From Actinomycetes bacterium (GTDB taxonomy: Bacteria; Actinomycetota; Acidimicrobiia; Acidimicrobiales; Microtrichaceae), in contig JAEVZA010000415.1 in the NCBI GenBank assembly GCA_023392475.1, positions 1-5,888 on the forward strand: 5,888 nucleotides of DNA. The letters are read 5' to 3'. The position numbers and the translations under genes are program-made. A model generated the notes under the pieces. The model did no database searches and was not told the origin of the DNA. It worked only from the letters and a program-made list of their open reading frames with translations. This document shows positions 5,691 to 5,888 of this stretch, in pieces. How positions within the stretch are numbered: position 1 is the stretch's first letter; each line of letters starts with the position of its first letter.

Positions 5691-5888
5691 TCAGCGGCTG
5701 CAGACGGGCCAGGCACGCTTGCCCTGCGTGCGCAGGAGGGTGAGCGCGCGGGCGTCCTGCTCCGCCGGCGGCGCGGCGGCCGGGTCGCCGGAGCCACCGA
5801 CGCCACGCCACGTCTCGACGCTGAACTGGTAGGCGCCCCGGTAGCGGCCGGTCGAGCTGACCGCCCGGTAGTTCCCGCCCGACTCGCA
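5691..5888 (-). CDS. C-terminal part of Rpf/transglycosylase-like domain protein (5' part beyond window edge)
   Basis: The frame enters at the right edge and stops at TGA 5693-5691, showing the last 65 residues. They begin CESGGNYRAV, contain YRGAYQFSVETWRGVGGSGD and end RAWPVCSR. This matches the transglycosylase-like (Rpf) domain seen in actinobacterial resuscitation-promoting factors, which cleave peptidoglycan glycan strands and help dormant cells resume growth. The Glu of CESGG matches the catalytic glutamate, and the two visible cysteines (first residue and the one near the end, 62 apart) match the conserved disulfide of RpfB. Here the domain ends the protein, with only two residues after the last Cys. 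The N-terminal part, including any signal peptide or LysM, G5 or DUF348 domains, is outside the window, so the subtype cannot be given. Compared with the common GGSG-P pattern the segment GDPAAAPPAEQDARA is typical of this region. Confidence in the domain is high; full gene identity remains open. Confidence 0.9.
   Translation of the reverse strand, partial: CESGGNYRAVSSTGRYRGAYQFSVETWRGVGGSGDPAAAPPAEQDARALTLLRTQGKRAWPVCSR

Noticed and set aside
5582..5811. Two minus-strand frames of about 70 codons spanning the Rpf-gene end and spacer
   Set aside because: They are out-of-frame readings of the Rpf domain codons; the true frame encodes CESGG to WPVCSR and stops at 5691.
1..5888. Search for tRNA, CRISPR repeats, insertion-sequence ends, integrase, defence or biosynthetic cluster signs
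   Set aside because: None was seen: no repeat-spacer pattern, no transposase motifs, no tRNA-like cloverleaf, and base composition looks even throughout. Nothing suggests a mobile or novel multi-gene system.

Overview
The window is very GC-rich (roughly 70% by eye), with strong G/C preference at third codon positions. It holds five protein genes and no RNA gene, mobile element or CRISPR array. The best taxonomic clue is the right-edge gene, which encodes the end of a resuscitation-promoting-factor (Rpf) type lytic transglycosylase domain, a family typical of Actinomycetota. A left-edge protein of a helical actinobacterial hypothetical family agrees with this, as do Thr/Pro/Ala linkers containing TTTVAP. 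A high-GC actinomycete, possibly of the Acidimicrobiia type, is an inference; there is no rRNA to confirm it.

Layout from right to left, since most genes are on the minus strand. Positions 5888-5691 hold the C-terminal 65 residues of the Rpf/transglycosylase-like secreted protein. After a 105-bp gap with a hairpin and possible promoter elements comes a 733-residue lipoprotein (5585-3384) with an alpha/beta-hydrolase-like domain (GHGLLG, GNSQGG, C-terminal DPHED). It converges on a plus-strand crotonase-fold gene (2637-3353) resembling mycobacterial EchA3; the two stop codons are 30 bp apart, with a perfect GC-rich palindrome between them. The crotonase gene is divergent from a large membrane O-acyltransferase gene (2433-361, AT3 membrane domain plus extracytoplasmic SGNH domain). 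The shared 203-bp spacer carries a possible leaderless -10 box and an imperfect operator-like inverted repeat. A partial gene for a small helical, Pro/Ala-tailed hypothetical protein follows (304 to beyond 1), 56 bp downstream of the acyltransferase.

Three of the five products act at or outside the membrane: peptidoglycan cleavage (Rpf domain), surface acylation (AT3-SGNH) and an exported lipoprotein hydrolase. The window therefore looks like an ordinary chromosomal stretch with a cell-envelope flavour plus one acyl-CoA enzyme. I see no clear sign of a new multi-gene system. The most useful points for a second look are the lipoprotein hydrolase of unassigned substrate, the crotonase lacking one of the two classical catalytic glutamates, and the non-standard SGNH block III of the acyltransferase.
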